The notes: generated from the sequence alone by a model not told the origin. A stretch of DNA of 64,000 nt from JACVRW01 sp034664125 (GCA_034664125.1 JAXDIG010000041.1:1-64000); one strand, 5' to 3'; positions 37,824 through 46,517 are shown, counted from the stretch's first letter. Numbers and translations are program-made.

Positions 37824-39079
37824 GGCGCCGCGGAAGCTGCGCGCCGTAGCCGCCAGACGGCCAGGACCACCAGGAGCACCAGGAGGAAGAGCGCCGCCCA
37901 GCCCACTCCCGCCGCGAGCGCCTGCTCGAACGACCCGTTGGAGCCGCGCTCGTCTGCTTGGGCGAACTGGAACGCACCGCCGGCGGCGGCGAGGCCGAGC
38001 GCGGCGCCGACCAGCGCGGACGCCAGCGGCTCCAAGCGGGGCTCCACCTGTTGCCGGTCGCCAGCCGCTCCGGCGGTCAGGCCAAGCCCCGCGCCGGCCA
38101 GGCCCAGCACGGCGATCAGAACCGCGTAGCGCGTGTGCGCGTCGATCGTGATCAGCACCGCCAGCCCGGCGCCGGCGCACGCCACCCCGGCCAGCTCCAG
38201 TGCCATCGGTGAGACGCGCTTCGCGAGCAGCGGCGAGATCGACCAGGCCGCCACCGCCGGCAGGGTGACCGCGAGCAGAAGGGTTCCGCTGCGCAGGCCG
38301 GACAGGTTGCGGGCCAGCTGGAGGTACTCCGGCACAAGGAACAGCAGCGCCGTCAGGCAGCCGGCCAGGGTCGCCCACACCAGCGCCGCGCCGCGAACCT
38401 CGGGCGCCGCGGCCGCCAGGAGAGCCGCGCCGCCGAGCAGCAGCAGCGCAGACCAGCCCCAAGGCCATTGCTCGCCTTGGACGAGCGAGATCGTGATCGC
38501 GGTCAGCCCGGCCGCAAGGGCGAGCGCCCGCGCGGCGTCGGGAGCGGCGAGCGGACGCTCGGGGCGCGGCGCTGCGAGCGCGGTCGCCGCCGCCACGGCG
38601 GCCAGCGGCAGGCCCGCCCAGAAGAACAGCCGCCACCAGTTCTGCTCGGCGAAGACGCCGCCCACGAGCGGGCCGAGCGCCAGGGCGAGCGCGGGCAGCG
38701 CGGCCGTGGCGAGCGCGCCCCCGCGAGCGCCGTCGAACAGGGGCGCCGCAGCGCAGGCGAGCAGGGCCGCGGCGCCCGCGCCCTGCAGCGCTTGGCCCGC
38801 CACCAGCACGGCGGTCGAGTCGGCTCTCGCGCACAGGACTGCTCCGACCGCCATGGCGAGGGCGCCGGCTGCCGCGAGCGCGCGGGCGCTCGCGCGGGCG
38901 GCCAGCGTGGCGCACAACGGCAGCAACGCCGCCAGCGCCAGCAGGTAGGCGTTCAGCACCCACTGCCCGCCCGAGCTCGAGGAGCCCAGGGCCAGGCGGA
39001 TGTCCGGCACCAGCACGGCGATCGCCGTGACGTCCAGCAGGACCACGGCCAGTGGGACGGAGGCGGCGACGCGCCTCAC
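37820..39079 (-). CDS. MFS transporter (DHA2/EmrB-like)
   Basis: A 419-residue, highly hydrophobic protein with about 12-14 helices. The N-terminal helix 'VVLLDVTAIAVLVPDIRLAL' with the Asp and the following 'QWVLNAYLLALAALLPL' are typical of the DHA2 drug:H+ antiporters, as is the loop 'ALAAAGALAMAVGAVLCARA'. It is shorter than normal 14-helix members. The substrate is unknown. The GTG start overlaps the stop of the Ppx gene (GTGA), so both are on one message. Confidence 0.85.
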   Translation of the reverse strand: MRRVAASVPLAVVLLDVTAIAVLVPDIRLALGSSSSGGQWVLNAYLLALAALLPLCATLAARASARALAAAGALAMAVGAVLCARADSTAVLVAGQALQGAGAAALLACAAAPLFDGARGGALATAALPALALALGPLVGGVFAEQNWWRLFFWAGLPLAAVAAATALAAPRPERPLAAPDAARALALAAGLTAITISLVQGEQWPWGWSALLLLGGAALLAAAAPEVRGAALVWATLAGCLTALLFLVPEYLQLARNLSGLRSGTLLLAVTLPAVAAWSISPLLAKRVSPMALELAGVACAGAGLAVLITIDAHTRYAVLIAVLGLAGAGLGLTAGAAGDRQQVEPRLEPLASALVGAALGLAAAGGAFQFAQADERGSNGSFEQALAAGVGWAALFLLVLLVVLAVWRLRRAASAAP

Positions 39080-40584
39080 GGAGCGATCTCAACCTCACGC
39101 TCGAGCGCCTGCGCCAGGAGGTCGGCGTTGCGCCGGGCCGCCCAGATCGGAACGCTTGGGTCGCGCGCCGGGTCCGGGTCGGCCGCGAGCAGCACGGTCC
39201 CGTTTTGCGTGGCGATGCTGACCCGCCTGATCGCGCCGTCGCGGCTGCGCTCGAACTGCTCGGCGAGGCGGATCACGGCGCAGAGCAGTCGCAGCCGCTC
39301 CTCGTCGCCAGGCTCGGCCAGCTCGCGCAGCTCCGAGGCGTCCGGGTCGCCTTTGCGGTGGTAGCGGGCGATCAGGCCGACCAGCACCAGCTCGCGCGGC
39401 GCGAAACCCGGCAGTCCGGCGTTCAGGATCATGTAGTGGGAGTGCCGGTGGTGGTCCTTGTAGTCGATCGCCGTGCCGATGTCGTGCAGGATCCCCGCCG
39501 CCCAGAGCAGCTCGCGCTCGGCGTCGCCGAGGTCGTGCAGCCCGGCGTCGGCCAGCCCGTCGAACATCTCGAGCGACAGGGCGGCCACGCGTCTCGCGTG
39601 CTCCGGCTCGGAGTAGAAGCGGTGGGCCAGGTTCTCGACCGACTCGCGGCGCACGTCGTCGAACAGCTCCCGCTCGCCCAGCAGCCGCTCGAAGAAGACG
39701 CCCTCGCGCAGCCCGGCCTCGGTCGCCTCGATCGCGTCGAAGCCGCCGCGCTCCATCGTGGCGGCGAGCGTGAGCGCACCGCCCAGGATCACGTCGGCGC
39801 GGTCGAGCTTGATGCCGCTCACATCGCCGCGCTTCGAGGCGGGCTTCGACGCGAGCAGCTCGATCAGCTCCTCCAGCGTGTCCCGCCGCAGCTGGAACCC
39901 CTGCACTCCGACCGGCGGCATGTCGGCGAGCCTCATCGCCGCCGAAGCGAGGTTGCGGATCGTCCCGCCGATGCCGACCAGCCGCCCACCGCCGGTCCAC
40001 CACCCGAGCGCTCCGAGCTCGGTCGCGACGTGCTTGCGCAGGGCCTTCATGCCCTTGGCCGTTGCCTTCTCGTCCGGGAGGAAGCGCTCGCTGACCCGGA
40101 CCGAGCCGAGCGGCAGCGACTCGGCCTCGACCAGCCGCCGGCCGGTCAGCTTCAACCCCTGGATGCTGCCCCCGCCGATGTCGAGCCCGAAGCCGTCCTC
40201 GATCGTCGTGGAGTTCGCGACGGCCAGCCAGCCGTAGCGCGCCTCCTCGCGCCCGCTGATCACGCGCGGCTGGAGCCCGGTGCGATCGCGGATGGCCGAC
40301 AGCAGCTCGTCGCGGTTCGAGGCGTCGCGGATCGCGCTGGTGGCCACCGCTTCGATCTGGTCGATGCCCGAGGCGCGGCAGAAGGAGGCGAAGACCGCCG
40401 CGGTGTGCACCGCGCGGTCGATCCGCTCGGGGCGAAGAACGCGCTCCTCGCCCATGCCGGCGCCGATTCGCACGGCCTCGCGGATCTCGTCCACGGGGCT
40501 CCACCAAGGGGTGTTCGGCTCGTAGCCATAGACCACCAGACGCCACGAGTTCGAGCCCATGTCTGCCACGGCGACGCGCTCCAT
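39076..40584 (-). CDS. ppx: Ppx/GppA phosphatase with C-terminal HD domain
   Basis: A 502-residue exopolyphosphatase/guanosine pentaphosphatase. The ASKHA phosphate motifs are 'ADMGSNSWRLVVY' and 'GLDIGGGSIQG', with catalytic Glu in 'VISGREEARYG'. The C-terminal part (from about residue 310) is an HD-like domain, 'LHDIGTAIDYKDHHRHSHYM', seen in the longer class of these enzymes. It should degrade polyphosphate or pppGpp. The MFS gene overlaps its stop. It is divergent from the RDD gene. Confidence 0.92.
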   Translation of the reverse strand: MERVAVADMGSNSWRLVVYGYEPNTPWWSPVDEIREAVRIGAGMGEERVLRPERIDRAVHTAAVFASFCRASGIDQIEAVATSAIRDASNRDELLSAIRDRTGLQPRVISGREEARYGWLAVANSTTIEDGFGLDIGGGSIQGLKLTGRRLVEAESLPLGSVRVSERFLPDEKATAKGMKALRKHVATELGALGWWTGGGRLVGIGGTIRNLASAAMRLADMPPVGVQGFQLRRDTLEELIELLASKPASKRGDVSGIKLDRADVILGGALTLAATMERGGFDAIEATEAGLREGVFFERLLGERELFDDVRRESVENLAHRFYSEPEHARRVAALSLEMFDGLADAGLHDLGDAERELLWAAGILHDIGTAIDYKDHHRHSHYMILNAGLPGFAPRELVLVGLIARYHRKGDPDASELRELAEPGDEERLRLLCAVIRLAEQFERSRDGAIRRVSIATQNGTVLLAADPDPARDPSVPIWAARRNADLLAQALEREVEIAP

Positions 40585-40665
40585 GCGGCCTGATCATTCC
40601 TGACCGCCGTCCAACCGGCTCCTGCGGGTCTAAGGGGACACCGCCAAATAGCCGATCTATGGGGT

Positions 40666-41691
40666 GTGAACGCCATGGCTCACGCAAACGCCGTGCCCGT
40701 TTCCGGGTCCAAGCTGGACAACCGCCGCATCCTTGCCGCGCTGATCGACCTTGTGGTCGTGGGAGCCGGCTGGGCCGTCATCCTGGCTGCCGCCGGGGTG
40801 CTGGGCCAGTCCGCGTCCGAGGTCGGCCTGCCGCTCGGGGCCGTGACGGTCGGTTGGGCGCTCTACTACTACTTCGCCTGCGAGTCGGGCTCCGGGCAGA
40901 CGCTCGGCAAGCGCGTCATGAAGATCCGCGTGGTCGGGGCCGACGGCGCCCCGGCCGGCATGCGCGAGATCGGCCTGCGCACGGTCCTGCGCGTGATCGA
41001 CGGGATGTTCTTCTACCTGGTCGGGCTGATCGTGATGCTGGCAACCCGCGAGCGCCGCGGACGGCTCGGCGACCTGGTCGGCGACACCATGATCGTGGAC
41101 GCTGACCAGACCGCCCCCGCGGTGGCGCCCGCGCTGGAGCCCGCAGAGGCGCCGGCGCCGGCCCCGGCCCGGGCCGTGTCGCGCGTTCCGATCGGCGAGT
41201 CCGGGCCCGCTTTCGAGCCGACCGTGGAGGCCGAGCCCGCTGTCGAGGAGGCCGAGCCCGCTTTCGAGCCGACCGTGGAGGCCGAGCCCGCTGTCGAGGC
41301 GGCCGTGGAGGCTGAGCCCGCTGTCGAGGAGGCCGAGCCCGCGGAGGCCGCGGAGCCGGACTTCGCATCGCCTTCGCTCATGGAGCTCGCGTCGGACGTG
41401 ACCGCCGTGACCGAGGCGGAGGACCGCGAGCTCGAGGAGGAGCCGGTCGCCGAGGTCGAGGTCGAGGAGCCGGCCGTCGAGGTCGAGGACGAGGAGCCCG
41501 TGGTCGAGGTCGACGACGAGGAGCCTGCCGTCGAGATCGACGACGACGAGCCGGCCGTCGAGGTCGAGGACGAGGCCGACGACGAGGTCACCGTCAAGTC
41601 CGTCGAAACCGTCTCCGCCATGGATGTCGTGATGGGTGGGGGCGACCAGGAAGCGGTCGACGAGCAGCACGCCAAGGCTCCGCAGAGCTAG
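40666..41691 (+). CDS. RDD-family membrane protein with acidic repeat tail
   Basis: A 341-residue protein. Residues 15-145 are an RDD domain: 'RRILAALIDLVVVGAGWAVI', 'GQTLGKRVMKIRVVG', 'RRGRLGDLVGDTMIVD', with three membrane helices. The remaining 190 residues are low-complexity and extremely acidic, built from repeats such as 'VEAEPAVEEAEPA' and 'EEPAVEVEDE'. The tail is probably disordered and cytoplasmic; its job is unknown. ATG at 40675 is an alternative to the GTG used. The gene is divergent from ppx. Confidence 0.83.
   Translation: MNAMAHANAVPVSGSKLDNRRILAALIDLVVVGAGWAVILAAAGVLGQSASEVGLPLGAVTVGWALYYYFACESGSGQTLGKRVMKIRVVGADGAPAGMREIGLRTVLRVIDGMFFYLVGLIVMLATRERRGRLGDLVGDTMIVDADQTAPAVAPALEPAEAPAPAPARAVSRVPIGESGPAFEPTVEAEPAVEEAEPAFEPTVEAEPAVEAAVEAEPAVEEAEPAEAAEPDFASPSLMELASDVTAVTEAEDRELEEEPVAEVEVEEPAVEVEDEEPVVEVDDEEPAVEIDDDEPAVEVEDEADDEVTVKSVETVSAMDVVMGGGDQEAVDEQHAKAPQS
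41200..41346 (+). repeat. In-frame tandem repeats in the RDD gene tail
   Basis: Direct repeats of the unit GAGCCCGCTgTCGAG and the longer block TTCGAGCCGACCGTGGAGGC, which occurs twice (near 41212 and 41263), encode the Ala/Glu/Pro/Val repeats of the RDD protein. Such DNA can vary in copy number between strains. Confidence 0.7.
41443..41580 (+). repeat. Second in-frame repeat block (acidic)
   Basis: Repeats around GAGCCnGtCGTCGAGGTCGA, encoding runs of Glu, Asp and Val. It is a degenerate, later part of the RDD tail and differs from the 5' repeat block. Confidence 0.6.
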
Positions 41692-41722
41692 GCGCGCTCC
41701 GCCGCCCGCCGCGGCCGGCTTC

Positions 41723-41728
41723 TAGACT
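41723..41728 (+). promoter_or_regulatory. -10 box (TAGACT) for fprA
   Basis: TAGACT, 10 bases before the ATG at 41739, no ribosome binding site. Confidence 0.5.
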
Positions 41729-41738
41729 GGCCTGTTCG

Positions 41739-43148
41739 ATGGGATCGACTGGGACACCGGAGCAGCCGCTGCGCGTGGCGATCGTTGGGTCGGGGCCATC
41801 TGGCTTTTACGCCGCCGGACACCTGCTGAAGCGCAAATCGCACCCCGATCTGAACGTACAGGTCGACGTCTACGACCGCCTGCCGACGCCATGGGGCCTT
41901 GTGCGCGGCGGAGTGGCTCCCGACCACCCCAACATCAAGGCGGTCAGCCGCATATACGAGAAGACAGCGGCGCACCCCGAGTTTCGCTTCTACGGCAACG
42001 TCGAGTACGGGCGCGACATCACGCACGACGACCTGCACGCCCGCTACCACGCGGTCATCTACGCGGTCGGCGCCCAGACGGACCGGCGCATGGGCATCCC
42101 GGGAGAGGACCTGCCCGGCAGCTGGGCCGCCACCGAGTTCGTCGCCTGGTACAACGGCCATCCGGACTTCCGCGATCTCGAGTTCGACCTCTCGTGCGAG
42201 CGCGCGATCGTGATCGGGAACGGCAACGTGGCGGCCGACGTGGCCCGCATGCTCGCCCTCACACGCGACGAGCTCGCCCAGACCGACGTCGCCGACCACG
42301 CCCTCGACGTGCTCGCCGACAGCCAGATCAAGGAGATCGTGGTGCTCGGGCGGCGCGGCCCGGCCCAGGTGGCCTTCACCAACCCGGAGCTCCTCGAGCT
42401 GGGCGAGATGACGGACGCGGACGTGTTCGTCGACCCGCGCGACGCCGAGGTGGACCCGCTGAGCCTGCGCTGGCTCGACAGCGAGGCCGCGAGCGCCCGC
42501 GCGCGCAAGAACGTGGAGATCCTCACCGGCTATTCAGGCCGCGCGCCGGAGGGCAAGCCGCGCCGGATCGTGCTGCGCTTCATGGTGTCGCCCCTGGAGC
42601 TGCTCGGGGACGACAGCGTGGAGGGCATTCGCATCTGCCGCAACGAGCTGCGCGAGGAGGACGGCGGCCTGCGGGCCTGCTCGACCGACACGATCGAGGA
42701 GCTCGACTGCGGCATCGTGTTCCGCTCGATCGGCTACCGCGGCACGCCGCTCGAGGGGTTGCCGTTCGACGAGCGGCGAGGCACGATCCCGAACGAGGGC
42801 GGCCGCATCCTCGACGAGCCGGATGCGCCGCCGCGGGGCGACTACGTCGTCGGCTGGATCAAGCGCGGGCCGACCGGGATCATCGGCACCAACAAGCGCG
42901 ACGCCCAGGAGACGGTCGACGCCATGCTCGCGGACCTCGACGCCGGACGCCTGAACGAGCCCGCCGACCCGAGCCGCGACGGGCTTGAGGAGCTGCTCGC
43001 CGAGCGCGCGCCCGACCACGTCACGTACACCGGGTGGGAGGCGATCGACAGCGCCGAGAAGGCCGCCGGCGAGCCCCACGGCCGCCCGCGGGTGAAGCTC
43101 ACGCGCACCGAGGAGCTGCTCGAGGCCGCGCGCGACCGGGTCGGCTAG
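41739..43148 (+). CDS. fprA: Ferredoxin/adrenodoxin-NADP reductase (FprA type)
   Basis: A 469-residue flavoprotein of the adrenodoxin reductase/FprA family. FAD fold 'IVGSGPSGFYAAGHLL', then 'TPWGLVRGGVAPDHP', and the NADP fold 'VIGNGNVAADVARML' with 'VLGRRGPAQVAFT'. The C-terminal 'GWIKRGPTGIIGTNKRDAQE' is a strong family signature. It passes electrons between NADPH and ferredoxin and could serve the P450 at 26607. ATG at 41739 follows a -10 box by 10 bases. A repeat element lies after its stop. Confidence 0.95.
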   Translation: MGSTGTPEQPLRVAIVGSGPSGFYAAGHLLKRKSHPDLNVQVDVYDRLPTPWGLVRGGVAPDHPNIKAVSRIYEKTAAHPEFRFYGNVEYGRDITHDDLHARYHAVIYAVGAQTDRRMGIPGEDLPGSWAATEFVAWYNGHPDFRDLEFDLSCERAIVIGNGNVAADVARMLALTRDELAQTDVADHALDVLADSQIKEIVVLGRRGPAQVAFTNPELLELGEMTDADVFVDPRDAEVDPLSLRWLDSEAASARARKNVEILTGYSGRAPEGKPRRIVLRFMVSPLELLGDDSVEGIRICRNELREEDGGLRACSTDTIEELDCGIVFRSIGYRGTPLEGLPFDERRGTIPNEGGRILDEPDAPPRGDYVVGWIKRGPTGIIGTNKRDAQETVDAMLADLDAGRLNEPADPSRDGLEELLAERAPDHVTYTGWEAIDSAEKAAGEPHGRPRVKLTRTEELLEAARDRVG

Positions 43149-43180
43149 GCCTCGGCCGCTTCCTTGCCGCGCGGCCGCGC

Positions 43181-43422
43181 GAACTGCGGCAATAAGGGGT
43201 AGCCGGTGCGAAGTCGGCCCACCCCCGGGCGTTGCCGGGGGCTTGTCGAGTTCTCCGCTTATATCGACCAAATCTCGACAGACCCCCCGGTCAGCCAAGG
43301 GGGCTGGTCGAGTTTCGTCCGCATACCGAGAGAAACTCGACACGCCCCATCGCGAGGGCGGGGGGTGGGGCGGATTGTGTCGGCTGCGGCAGCCGGCAGG
43401 TCACCCTTTATTGCCGCGGTTA
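43181..43422. repeat. Nested-hairpin intergenic element, copy B
   Basis: The left end starts GAACTGCGGCAATAAGGGG and the right end is its inverse (TAACCGCGGCAATAAAGGG read on the other strand): 14 pairs with one T-G wobble. Two internal modules follow the same plan as copy A: 43237-43286 with TGTCGAG / CTCGACA, and 43300-43347 with the perfect ten-base arms GTCGAGTTTC (43307-43316) / GAAACTCGAC (43332-43341). The whole element fills the gap between the converging fprA and chdC genes. There is no coding potential inside. Confidence 0.7.
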
Positions 43423-43435
43423 GCCCGGCCGGCGC

Positions 43436-44134
43436 CTAGGCGGGCGCGCCGACCCGCTCTCCGTCCAGCGCGTCAAGCGCGCGCTCCAGGGAAACCGAGA
43501 TGCAGGTGAAGATCGGCGTCTCCGACTCTGTGTAGATGCTCGACTCGGTCGCCCTCAGCTCTTGGACGAGGTCGAGGAACTCGGCCGGGTCGTCGGCGTC
43601 GAAGGCGACCACGAACTCCTGGTCGTCGAGTCCGAATGAGTAGGCGGTGTTGGTTTCGATGCCGGGGAAGCGCCTCGCCACCTCGATGTGCTCGCGCATC
43701 ACGCGCATGCGCTCCTCGGCGGGCAGGCGGTACCAGTCGCGCCGCTTCCACATCGGGTAGACGATGAAGTACTTCGAGTCGGCCCCCGGCCGGGGCTCGA
43801 GCGGCTTGTCCGGCTCGTCGGAGTAGGGCGACTCCTTCGTCATCGCCAGGTACGAGTGCGCGATCTCCGCGAAGCGCATCAGCCCGCTCTGGTTGAGCAG
43901 CACGTGCAGCTCGTGGATCGGCTCCAGCGTGCGCGCGAGCGCGCGGACCATCAGGTCGCAGTCCCCGCGCGTGCCGACCAGCGAGTAGGCGCGCAGGTAG
44001 TGGTCGCCGCCGAACTCGCGGCAGGCAGCGATGAACTCGCGCTTGTCGGCGGCGCGCTCCTCGGCCGAGCGCCGGCGCCAGGCCGGATCCACCTTCAAAA
44101 ACGTGTACTTGACGAAGTTGCGCTGCTCGCTCAC
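43436..44134 (-). CDS. chdC: Coproheme decarboxylase (chlorite dismutase family, HemQ/ChdC)
   Basis: A 232-residue protein of the chlorite dismutase fold, in the actinobacterial ChdC group that decarboxylates coproheme to heme b. The segment 'KYFIVYPMWKRRDWYRLPAE' contains the catalytic Tyr and its neighbours, followed by 'REHIEVARRF' with the proximal His and 'AYSFGLDDQEFVVAFDADDP'. Chlorite-dismutase activity is unlikely in this group. GTG at 44134 is preferred over an upstream ATG, because the N-terminus 'RNFVKYTFLK' fits the family. It is divergent from the glycosyltransferase fusion gene. Confidence 0.92.
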   Translation of the reverse strand: MSEQRNFVKYTFLKVDPAWRRRSAEERAADKREFIAACREFGGDHYLRAYSLVGTRGDCDLMVRALARTLEPIHELHVLLNQSGLMRFAEIAHSYLAMTKESPYSDEPDKPLEPRPGADSKYFIVYPMWKRRDWYRLPAEERMRVMREHIEVARRFPGIETNTAYSFGLDDQEFVVAFDADDPAEFLDLVQELRATESSIYTESETPIFTCISVSLERALDALDGERVGAPA

Positions 44135-44137
44135 TGC

Positions 44138-44163
44138 ACACAGTGTGGCGAACCGCACTGTGT
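44138..44163. promoter_or_regulatory. Inverted repeat between chdC and the glycosyltransferase
   Basis: ACACAGTG at 44138-44145 and CACTGTGT at 44156-44163, perfect inverse arms 10 bases apart, in the 58-base divergent gap. The spacing suits a dimeric regulator. The regulator is not known. Confidence 0.45.
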
Positions 44164-44180
44164 CGAGCAGGTGCGGCGGC

Positions 44181-44186
44181 TACCAT
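44181..44186 (+). promoter_or_regulatory. -10 box (TACCAT) for the glycosyltransferase fusion
   Basis: TACCAT, 6 bases before the GTG at 44193. Confidence 0.4.
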
Positions 44187-44192
44187 GCCGCT

Positions 44193-46517
44193 GTGCGTGT
44201 AGCGCTCGTATCGCCCTACTCGTACACGTATCCAGGCGGAGTCGGGCGACATGTCGAAGCTCTCGCTCACGAGCTGTCGGCGCAGGACCACGAGGTCCGC
44301 CTTCTCGCCCCGTACGACCCCGACGACCGTCTGGCACGTGTGCTCCACCGCGGCGCCGCTCCTGAGCGGCGGCCGGTGCCGGACTTCCTGATCCCCCTCG
44401 GCCGCACCTTCGGCCTGCCGATGAACGGCGCCGTGACGAACCTCTCGTCCTCTCCAGAGGCGATCAGGGTGCTCGGGCGGGAGCTGCGGCACGGCGGCTA
44501 CGACGTCGTCCACGTGCACGAGCCGAACGTGCCGGTGATCAGTTTGTTCGCGGCCGAAGCCGCGCGCGCGCCGACGGTCGCCACCTTCCACACCTACTCG
44601 ACGAGCTGGGTGGCCAACTCGATTGCGGCGAACGTGATCGGCGCGCGGCGCATCTACTCCAAGCTGAGCGCCCGCATCGCGGTATCCGAGGCGGCCGAGT
44701 GGACCGCGCGCCGCTTCTACGGCGGGCGCTACCGGATCGTGCCCAACGGGGTGGACCTCAGCGCGGCACGACCCAGCGGCGACCGGCCCCACGAGCGGCT
44801 GGAGATCCTCTTCGTCGGACGCGCGGAGGGGCGCAAGGGCCTGCCCGTGCTGCTGCGCGCCTTCGAGGCGCTGCGCGGCGCCGGCGTGGACGCGCGGCTC
44901 ACCGTGGCCGGGGCCACCAACGATGAGGTCGCGCCGCTGCTGCTCGACACCGACGGCGTCGAGGTCGCCGGCCGCGTCTCCGAGGAGGAGAAGTGGCGCC
45001 TGCTCGGCGCGGCCGACCTGCTCTGCGCGCCGTCGCTCGGCGGCGAGAGCTTCGGCATGGTGCTCACCGAGGCGTTCGCGTCCTCCACACCGGTGGTGGC
45101 CTCGCGCATCGCCGGCTACCGCAACGTCGTGCGCTCGCGCCAGGACGGTCTGCTGGTGCCGCCGGGCGACGCGGTCGAGCTGGGCGAGGCGCTGCGCGAC
45201 CTGGCCCTCGACCCGGAGCGGCGCCAGTGCATGTCCCGCTCCGCCCGCGAGCGCGCCGAGCGCTTCTCCTGGCCGCAGGTGGCGGGCGAGGTCGTCGAGG
45301 TCTACGAGGAGGCGGTGACCCAGCCGCAGCCTGAGGGCCGGGCGGCTCGCGTGGCCACGGCCGTTGGGGCCAAGCCCGCGGAGCCCGGGCCGCGCCTGCG
45401 CCCGCGGCGGCTGCCCACGCTCGAGCCCAAGGAAACCCCCAGCGGGCGCCACCGGGCCGCGCGCCTGGCTCGCCGTGGCGCGGTGGTGGGCGGCGCGGTG
45501 GCGGGCATCGGCCTGACCGCGCTCGCGCTCGACCACATAGGGCTCGAGCCGATCGGTCGCTCGCTCCTGGCCGCGACCCCGATCTGGGTGTTGGTCGCGT
45601 TCGCGCTGATGTGCGCCTCGATGCTGCTGCGCGCCGAGGCCTGGCACGCGATCCTGCGCGCGGCGCTGCCGGGCGTCCGCGTGCGCCGGCGCGACACGGC
45701 ACGCGGCACGATGATCGGCGTGCTCATGTCGGCCACGATGCCGGCCCGGCTCGGCGAGCCGTCGCGCGCCCTGATCGTCGCGCGCCGGCTCGGGCGCATG
45801 CGCGATCGCTTCCCGGTCGTGCTCGGCACGATCGTCTCCCAGACGCTGCTCAACATCCTCGCGCTGGTCGTGCTGGGCGCGGTCATGTTCGCGACCGTCG
45901 GCATCTTCCGCGGCCGCGAGGACGCGCTCGTGATCGCCACGATCGCCCCGCTGGTCCTGCTGGCCCTCGTTATGGCCACACCGTGGCTGCTGCGGCGCGG
46001 CAAGCCGACCCGCTTCCAGCGCGTGCAGCAGGCCGCAACGGCGGCGCGCGGCGCGATGCTGCAGGTGCGCTCCGGCCTGCAGGTGTTCCGGCGGCCCAAG
46101 CTGGGCGGGTGGGCCGCCCTCATGCAGCTCACCGCCTGGGCGATCCAGTGGCTGGCCTGCTACGCGCTGCTGGTCGCGCTCGGCCTGGACGAGCGCGCCG
46201 GCATCGGCGCCGCCGCGGCGGTGCTGTTCGCGGTCAACGTGACAGCGGCGCTGCCGGCCACGCCGTCCAACGTGGGCGTCTTTCAGGCGGCGTGCGTGGC
46301 GGTGCTGTCCGCCTACGGGGTCGGCAAGACCGACGCCTTCGCCTACGGGATCATCCTGCAGGCGGTCGAGATCGCCACCGCCGTGGCGATGGGGATGCCC
46401 GCCCTGGTGCGCGAGGGCATGACCTGGAAGGACCTGCGCCTGCGCGCGCTGCACGCGTCGCCGGTGCAGCTGCGCGGCGGAGCGCGGCGCGGCGAAGCCG
46501 CCGAGCTGGAGGCATAG
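44193..46517 (+). CDS. Glycosyltransferase family 4 fused to LPG-synthase/flippase-like membrane domain
   Basis: A 774-residue two-domain protein. Residues 1-370 are a GT4 glycosyltransferase similar to phosphatidylinositol mannosyltransferases: 'SPYSYTYPGGVGRHVEALA', 'FVGRAEGRKGLPVLLRAFEA' and the donor motif E-x7-E in 'GGESFGMVLTEAF'. A basic linker (about 375-430) follows. The rest has about seven helices of the UPF0104/LPG-synthase transmembrane type ('MIGVLMSATMPARLGEPSRA', 'AALPATPSNVGVFQAA'). The arrangement suggests a lipid-linked sugar is made on the inner face and moved or held by the membrane part. GTG at 44193 gives the right N-terminus. Confidence 0.9.
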   Translation: MRVALVSPYSYTYPGGVGRHVEALAHELSAQDHEVRLLAPYDPDDRLARVLHRGAAPERRPVPDFLIPLGRTFGLPMNGAVTNLSSSPEAIRVLGRELRHGGYDVVHVHEPNVPVISLFAAEAARAPTVATFHTYSTSWVANSIAANVIGARRIYSKLSARIAVSEAAEWTARRFYGGRYRIVPNGVDLSAARPSGDRPHERLEILFVGRAEGRKGLPVLLRAFEALRGAGVDARLTVAGATNDEVAPLLLDTDGVEVAGRVSEEEKWRLLGAADLLCAPSLGGESFGMVLTEAFASSTPVVASRIAGYRNVVRSRQDGLLVPPGDAVELGEALRDLALDPERRQCMSRSARERAERFSWPQVAGEVVEVYEEAVTQPQPEGRAARVATAVGAKPAEPGPRLRPRRLPTLEPKETPSGRHRAARLARRGAVVGGAVAGIGLTALALDHIGLEPIGRSLLAATPIWVLVAFALMCASMLLRAEAWHAILRAALPGVRVRRRDTARGTMIGVLMSATMPARLGEPSRALIVARRLGRMRDRFPVVLGTIVSQTLLNILALVVLGAVMFATVGIFRGREDALVIATIAPLVLLALVMATPWLLRRGKPTRFQRVQQAATAARGAMLQVRSGLQVFRRPKLGGWAALMQLTAWAIQWLACYALLVALGLDERAGIGAAAAVLFAVNVTAALPATPSNVGVFQAACVAVLSAYGVGKTDAFAYGIILQAVEIATAVAMGMPALVREGMTWKDLRLRALHASPVQLRGGARRGEAAELEA

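Noticed and set aside
41200..41580. CRISPR-like repeats
   Set aside because: The repeats are in frame, irregular in spacing and encode an acidic tail; there are no cas genes or unique spacers of fixed length.
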